DNA of 64,000 nt from Chryseobacterium indologenes (GTDB lineage: Bacteria > Bacteroidota > Bacteroidia > Flavobacteriales > Weeksellaceae), in contig NZ_CP074372.1 in assembly GCF_018362995.1 (NCBI RefSeq), positions 682,001 through 746,000 of the forward strand. The letters run 5' to 3'. The notes under the pieces were generated by a model. That model was not told where the DNA came from and did not search any database. It saw nothing but the letters and a program-made list of their open reading frames with translations. Positions 59,794 through 64,000 of this stretch are shown piece after piece (the first letter of the stretch is position 1; each line of letters starts with the position of its first letter). The position numbers were made by a program, and so were the translations under genes.

Positions 59794-59794
59794 T

Positions 59795-59944
59795 TTATTT
59801 TATACAACTTTGAAGACTATCTGCTCCAACGTAGAATATGACGAGCCAAATCAAGCCTTTAATGGTAAAGAAAGCAAGTCCTGCCCATCCCACACGCTTG
59901 AACCACTTCTTAAGCTTTGAGTTATTTTTTTGTGAATTTTCCAT
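59795..59944 (-). CDS. Small single-TM membrane protein (49 residues)
   Basis: Minus-strand ATG at 59944 opens MENSQKNNSKLKKWFKRVGW, then one TM helix (about 21-41: GLAFFTIKGLIWLVIFYVG) and a short tail ending SLQSCIK, stop at 59795. A basic start followed by a single helix is a plausible positive-inside membrane protein, and a strong terminator lies 2 bp past the stop. Length and context support a real gene that is easy to miss. No family known to me with certainty. Confidence 0.65.
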   Translation of the reverse strand: MENSQKNNSKLKKWFKRVGWAGLAFFTIKGLIWLVIFYVGADSLQSCIK

Positions 59945-60026
59945 TGGTGATTATCAAAATGATTACCCTGCAAAGATAAGCATGTTTATAATTAGTCCAA
60001 ATAAAAAACACATTAAAAATTAAAGT

Positions 60027-60056
60027 TTTGAGGTTCACATAATATTTTTATCTTTA
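60027..60056 (+). promoter_or_regulatory. Promoter of aldehyde dehydrogenase gene
   Basis: TTTG (60027-60030), 18-nt spacer and TATCTTTA (60049-60056), one mismatch from TAnnTTTG; ATG at 60080. Confidence 0.55.
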
Positions 60057-60079
60057 GAGAGAACGAAAAGTAAGATTTT

Positions 60080-61630
60080 ATGTCAAAAAAAGTAAAGGAT
60101 TTCGGAATTGAAAAAACGCTGAAAAATTTAGGTATTAAAGAAGAGAACAAAGGTACCTCAACAGGCGGCAAATATTTCGCTTCAGGAAAGGTGATAGAAA
60201 GCATTTCTCCTGTGGACGGAAAGTTGATCGCTAAAGTAAAAACTTCCGGAGAAAGTGATTATGACAAAGTAATTGAAACGGCTCAAAAGGCGTTTCAGGA
60301 ATTCAGACTGATCCCGGCTCCCAAAAGAGGAGAGATCGTAAGACAGCTGGGCTTAAAATTAAGAGAATATAAAGATGATCTTGGTAAACTTGTTTCTTAC
60401 GAAATGGGTAAATCATTACAGGAAGGACTTGGTGAAGTTCAGGAAATGATAGACATCTGCGACTTCGCTGTAGGACTTTCAAGACAGCTTCAGGGGTACA
60501 CCATGCACTCTGAAAGACCTGGACACAGAATGTATGAGCAATACCATCCGCTGGGAGTTGTTGGAGTTATCACTGCATTCAACTTTCCGGTAGCCGTTTG
60601 GTCCTGGAATACAGCTTTGGCTTGGATCTGTGGTAACGTTACTATCTGGAAGCCATCAGAAAAAACACCGCTTTGTGCGATTGCATGCCAGAATATCATG
60701 ATGGAAGTAATTAAGGAAAACAATCTTCCTGAAGGAGTTTCAAGTGTATTGGTATCAGACCACGAAATCGGACAGAAATTAGTAGATGATAAAAGAGTGG
60801 CCCTTGTTTCTTTCACAGGATCCACAAGAGTGGGAAGAATGGTTTCTTCTAAAGTGGCAGAAAGATTCGGGAAATCTATCCTTGAATTGGGTGGAAACAA
60901 CGCTATTATCATTACAAAAGAAGCTGATATTGATATGTCTATCATTGGAGCCGTTTTCGGAGCTGTAGGAACTGCAGGCCAGAGATGTACTTCAACAAGA
61001 AGACTGATTATCCACGAAAGTGTATACAATGAAGTGAAAACAAGATTAACAAAAGCTTACGGGCAGCTGAAAATCGGAAATCCATTAGATGAAAATAATC
61101 ACGTAGGTCCTTTGATTGATACTGATGCAGTAAACCAATACGAAGAAGCTATCAAGAAATGTAAAAAAGAAGGTGGAAAATTCGTTGTTGAAGGCGGAGT
61201 TTTAACCGGAAAAGAATATGAATCCGGATGCTATGTGAAACCTTGTGTTGCTGAAGTGAAAAACTCTTATGAGATTGTTCAGCATGAAACTTTTGCACCT
61301 ATCTTATATCTGATCAAATACAAAACACTGGAAGAAGCTATCGCAATTCAGAATGATGTTCCTCAAGGATTATCTTCCGCGATCATGACCCAGAACTTAA
61401 GAGAAGCAGAATTATTCCTTTCTCACGCAGGTTCAGATTGTGGTATTGCCAACGTAAATATCGGAACTTCCGGTGCTGAAATTGGTGGAGCTTTCGGTGG
61501 TGAAAAAGAAACCGGAGGAGGAAGAGAGTCTGGATCAGATGCCTGGAAATACTATATGAGAAGACAAACCAATACTATCAATTATACCGCACAACTTCCT
61601 TTGGCACAAGGAATTAAATTTGATTTATAA
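60080..61630 (+). CDS. amaB: Aldehyde dehydrogenase, ALDH7 / L-piperidine-6-carboxylate dehydrogenase-like
   Basis: 516 residues. The catalytic Cys is in [15 protein letters not shown], the general-base Glu in [10 protein letters not shown], and the NAD-binding FTGSTRVG motif is present. The fold and [25 protein letters not shown] place it in ALDH7 (antiquitin/alpha-aminoadipate semialdehyde dehydrogenase). It is followed by lysine 6-aminotransferase, so it should oxidise alpha-aminoadipate semialdehyde (from P6C) to 2-aminoadipate. The symbol follows P6C dehydrogenase usage. Confidence 0.88.
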   Translation: MSKKVKDFGIEKTLKNLGIKEENKGTSTGGKYFASGKVIESISPVDGKLIAKVKTSGESDYDKVIETAQKAFQEFRLIPAPKRGEIVRQLGLKLREYKDDLGKLVSYEMGKSLQEGLGEVQEMIDICDFAVGLSRQLQGYTMHSERPGHRMYEQYHPLGVVGVITAFNFPVAVWSWNTALAWICGNVTIWKPSEKTPLCAIACQNIMMEVIKENNLPEGVSSVLVSDHEIGQKLVDDKRVALVSFTGSTRVGRMVSSKVAERFGKSILELGGNNAIIITKEADIDMSIIGAVFGAVGTAGQRCTSTRRLIIHESVYNEVKTRLTKAYGQLKIGNPLDENNHVGPLIDTDAVNQYEEAIKKCKKEGGKFVVEGGVLTGKEYESGCYVKPCVAEVKNSYEIVQHETFAPILYLIKYKTLEEAIAIQNDVPQGLSSAIMTQNLREAELFLSHAGSDCGIANVNIGTSGAEIGGAFGGEKETGGGRESGSDAWKYYMRRQTNTINYTAQLPLAQGIKFDL

Positions 61631-61742
61631 AAGCTTTACTTAAAGTACTCAAAAAACATAAAACTTAATAACCTGAATGTTTAAATGCTTCATTCTTTGG
61701 ATCATTTAATCATTCATTTATTAAATCACACAACAATTTATT

Positions 61743-63068
61743 ATGGAACAGACATTAGATATAAAAGCAAATAAAGTAAAAGAAACAGTAGGAAGACATG
61801 TGTTGGCAGACGGTTTCGATTTTGTGATGGATATTGAAAAATCACACGGATCATGGCTTTATGATAAACTTACAGACAAGGAGTACCTGGATATGTTCTC
61901 TATGTTTGCATCAGCATCTATCGGATACAATCACCCTTATCTTTTAGAAAGATCAGAATGGTTGGGAAGAATGGCTGTAAATAAACCTACTCTTGCTGAC
62001 GTTTACTCCGAAGAATACGCTCATTTCCTTGAAGTATTCGAAAGAGTGGTTATCCCTGAAGAACTACAATATGCTTTCTTTATCGAAGGCGGATCTCTGG
62101 GCGTTGAAAATGCAATGAAAGCATGCTTCGACTGGAAAACGCGCAAAAACTTTGCAAAAGGATTAGATACTGAAGCAGGAATCTGTATTCACTTCAAACA
62201 GGCTTTCCATGGAAGAAGCGGTTATACTTTGAGCTTAACCAATACTTCTGACCCAAGAAAGTATCAATATTTCCCAATGTTCAACTGGCCGAGAATTTTA
62301 AACCCGAAATTAAAGTTCCCGATTACAGAAGAAAACCTTGAAGAAACAATCAAAAATGAAAACCTTGCTTTACTTCAGATTGAAGAGGCTATCCTGATGC
62401 ACCCAGATAAAGTAGCCTGTATCATCATAGAACCTATTCAGGCAGAAGGAGGTGACAATCATTTCAGAGACGAATTCCTTTTGGGATTGAGAAGAATCTG
62501 TGATGACAACGAAATCTTACTTATTTTTGATGAAGTTCAGACAGGGATTGCCATTACAGGAAAAATGTGGGCATTCCAGCACTTTACAGCAAAACCGGAC
62601 ATTATTTCTTTCGGGAAAAAAGCACAGGTTTGTGGTGTTTTAGCAAATAAAGAAAAATTTGATGAAGTTCCGAATAATGTTTTCAGAGAAAGCTCAAGAA
62701 TCAATTCTACATTCGGAGGAAACTTTATTGATATGCTTCGTTTCCAATTAGTAATGGAAGTGATCGAAAAAGAAAACCTTGTAGAGAATGCAAGAGTAGT
62801 GGGAGATTTCTTATTGGAAAGCTTGAAAGCGCTTGCTGAAAAATATCCTGAAAAAATTTCAAATGCAAGAGGAAGAGGCTTGATGTGTGCCGTTGACCTG
62901 CCGTCTGCAGAACAAAGAAATCACCTGATGAACGAGCTTTTCAAAGATGGATTAATTATTCTTCCATGTGGAGATCAGTCTCTTCGTTTCAGACCTCATT
63001 TGAATGTGACAAAGGAAGAAATTCAACTTGCTTTAAATAAAATTGAAAATAATATTAATAAAATTTAA
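61743..63068 (+). CDS. lat: L-lysine 6-transaminase
   Basis: 441 residues of the class III PLP aminotransferase fold. It has FAFIEGGSLGVENAMKACFDWKTRKN-like PLP phosphate region (about 117-140), FHGRSGYTLSLTNT, ILLIFDEVQTGIAITG and the PLP lysine in IISFGKKAQVCG. The RESSRINSTFGGNFIDMLR stretch is characteristic of Lat. It moves the epsilon-amino group of lysine to 2-oxoglutarate, giving aminoadipate semialdehyde/P6C, which the preceding dehydrogenase oxidises. The genes are 112 bp apart on the same strand. Confidence 0.9.
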   Translation: MEQTLDIKANKVKETVGRHVLADGFDFVMDIEKSHGSWLYDKLTDKEYLDMFSMFASASIGYNHPYLLERSEWLGRMAVNKPTLADVYSEEYAHFLEVFERVVIPEELQYAFFIEGGSLGVENAMKACFDWKTRKNFAKGLDTEAGICIHFKQAFHGRSGYTLSLTNTSDPRKYQYFPMFNWPRILNPKLKFPITEENLEETIKNENLALLQIEEAILMHPDKVACIIIEPIQAEGGDNHFRDEFLLGLRRICDDNEILLIFDEVQTGIAITGKMWAFQHFTAKPDIISFGKKAQVCGVLANKEKFDEVPNNVFRESSRINSTFGGNFIDMLRFQLVMEVIEKENLVENARVVGDFLLESLKALAEKYPEKISNARGRGLMCAVDLPSAEQRNHLMNELFKDGLIILPCGDQSLRFRPHLNVTKEEIQLALNKIENNINKI

Positions 63069-63077
63069 AACACGGGA

Positions 63078-63109
63078 TTTGTAATTTTAAAAAAAACATC
63101 GTATATTTA
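63078..63109 (+). promoter_or_regulatory. Promoter of DUF2007 gene
   Basis: TTTG (63078-63081), exact 20-nt spacer and TATATTTA (63102-63109); ATG at 63130. So DUF2007 can be transcribed apart from lat. Confidence 0.6.
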
Positions 63110-63129
63110 GATACTCAAACAATTAGAAT

Positions 63130-63360
63130 ATGGAAAGAAGTACGAGAGTATCAGTTTATGAAAGTGATAACCCTTCAGAAATTCAGTTGGTTAAATCTAA
63201 ATTGGATGACGCACAAATTACAAACACCGTTGAAAATAACTATCTTACGTTTACCACAACCCCAACAGCAACTTCGCTGAAGGTAATGGTAGATCTGGAA
63301 GAAGAAAGAAAAGCATTTGAAATTATTGATGCTTACCTTCAACAAAGTGAAAATCAATAA
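63130..63360 (+). CDS. DUF2007 family small protein
   Basis: 76 residues: RVSVYESDNPSEIQLVKSKLDDAQITNTVENNYL then VMVDLEEERKAFEIIDAYLQQ. This is the ferredoxin-like fold of DUF2007 (putative signal-transducing protein), which is usually annotated by its start of strand, helix for selecting a side, and end of acidic helix. Function unknown. It has its own promoter downstream of lat. Confidence 0.82.
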   Translation: MERSTRVSVYESDNPSEIQLVKSKLDDAQITNTVENNYLTFTTTPTATSLKVMVDLEEERKAFEIIDAYLQQSENQ

Positions 63361-63524
63361 ACAATTTCATAATTTTAAATTTTACTACTTCGAACCGAAA
63401 ATTAATCTTAATTAATTTTCGGTTTTTTAATTAATTACGAACCAAAAGATTATTGATATAATTATTAGTTATTCTGATTTTTAATCATTCAATCTTTTAA
63501 TTTTTTTTAAATCAACTTTATAAC

Positions 63525-64000
63525 ATGAACCCAGAGATTAAACTAAGACAAGCGGAAATCGAAGACAGAAATAGAATTTGGGAAATTATCCAGCAATCTA
63601 TTGAAAGAAGAAGACAAGACGGAAGCACCCAATGGCAAAACGGATACCCTAATCTGGGAACGGTGGAAAGTGATATTGCCAAAGGTTTCGGACATGTTTT
63701 AACAGTAGACGGAGAAATTGCAGTGTATGGAGCTTTGATTCTGAATGACGAACCTGCTTACAGTACCATTGAAGGAGCGTGGTTGAGCGACGGTGAATTC
63801 GTAGTGGTTCACAGAGTGGCTGTAGATGAAAAATTTGCAGGACAGGGAATGGTGAAGAAGTTTTTTGATCACATCGAAGATTTTACTAAATCCCATGACA
63901 TTCAGAGTATTAAAGTAGATACGAACCATGATAATATTGCCATGTTGAAAATCCTTGAAGGCAGAGGATATTCCTATTGTGGAGAGGTTCTTTTGAGAGA
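63525..64000 (+). CDS. GNAT-family N-acetyltransferase (3' end outside window)
   Basis: The first 158 codons are present. KLRQAEIEDRNRIWEIIQQSI is the usual start; VVVHRVAVDEKFAGQGMVKKFFDHIEDF contains the acetyl-CoA-binding Q/R-x-x-G-x-G/A region, and VDTNHDNIAMLKILEGRGYSYCGEV is the late beta-strand/Asn region. The acceptor is unknown. The gene runs off the right edge. Confidence 0.87.
   Translation, partial: MNPEIKLRQAEIEDRNRIWEIIQQSIERRRQDGSTQWQNGYPNLGTVESDIAKGFGHVLTVDGEIAVYGALILNDEPAYSTIEGAWLSDGEFVVVHRVAVDEKFAGQGMVKKFFDHIEDFTKSHDIQSIKVDTNHDNIAMLKILEGRGYSYCGEVLLR

Noticed and set aside
60490..61029. 179-codon minus-strand ORF opposite the aldehyde dehydrogenase gene
   Set aside because: Shadow of a conserved gene on the other strand, no family features.

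Overview
The window is a piece of a Flavobacteriia chromosome, most likely Chryseobacterium or a close relative (Weeksellaceae). The evidence is low GC, signal peptides that commonly end in AQ, promoters of the Bacteroidetes type (TTTG, about 20 nt, TAnnTTTG) in place of Shine-Dalgarno-led starts, a PorQ type IX secretion gene next to cmk and pyrH, a fused CcsB-CcsA cytochrome c maturation protein, and several TonB-dependent receptors.

Layout. 0-3 kb: the end of a MarR gene, a secreted unknown, a small unknown and a photolyase. 2.9-9.2 kb: a tight leftward operon of a small Cys/His-rich secreted protein, a siderophore-type TonB receptor, two DUF3526 ABC-2 permeases and their ATPase. 9.3-11.7 kb: a gene-poor stretch with a stand-alone phage-type lysozyme, a series of related terminator-like hairpins, tRNA-Arg(CCU), a nested cloverleaf-like inverted repeat and a hairpin built from two perfect inverted DnaA boxes. 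11.7-20.8 kb: epoxide hydrolase, NAD(P)-binding protein, methyltransferase, uvrA, and a TonB receptor with a DUF2490 neighbour. 20.8-23.5 kb: an M48-like protein that has lost its protease core, an HD hydrolase, a YegP-like protein and a small secreted protein with a probable frameshift.

23.6-30.8 kb: a beta-oxidation operon, marR-fadN-fadA-fadE, in the same order and with nearly the same protein lengths as Bacillus subtilis fadNAE. It is interrupted twice, by a REP-associated IS200-like transposase with its own REP hairpins and by a four-helix-bundle (IVP) gene with flanking 15-bp repeats. Two near-perfect palindromes centred 83 bp apart lie at its promoter. 30.8-35.3 kb: FecCD-type iron uptake ATPase and permease, a thioredoxin lipoprotein, a ferredoxin-NADP reductase-like protein and a SanA-like protein. 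35.3-42.7 kb: BamA/TamA-like lipoprotein (its start overlaps that of the divergent TrmH-family gene), three small envelope genes, cmk, porQ and pyrH. 42.7-46.4 kb: a class 3 lipase lying between pyrH and frr, then a KAS III-family gene.

46.4-53 kb: a lipoprotein gene with a probable A9 frameshift, a secreted unknown, an LptF/G permease, LolA-like protein and FtsK. 53-58 kb: a secreted isochorismatase-family hydrolase with a Crp/Fnr regulator and an FNR-like palindrome in front of it, then CcsBA. 58-64 kb: a REP-like nested palindrome, an SPFH protein, an Arc-type ribbon-helix-helix protein, a 49-residue membrane protein, and a lysine degradation pair (P6C/aminoadipate semialdehyde dehydrogenase and lysine 6-aminotransferase) followed by DUF2007 and a truncated GNAT gene.

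No complete prophage, CRISPR array or rRNA is visible. The most unusual parts are the 9.3-11.7 kb non-coding stretch, the doubly interrupted fad operon with its paired operators, the in-frame loss of the M48 catalytic domain, and the FNR-like site beside a Crp/Fnr gene.
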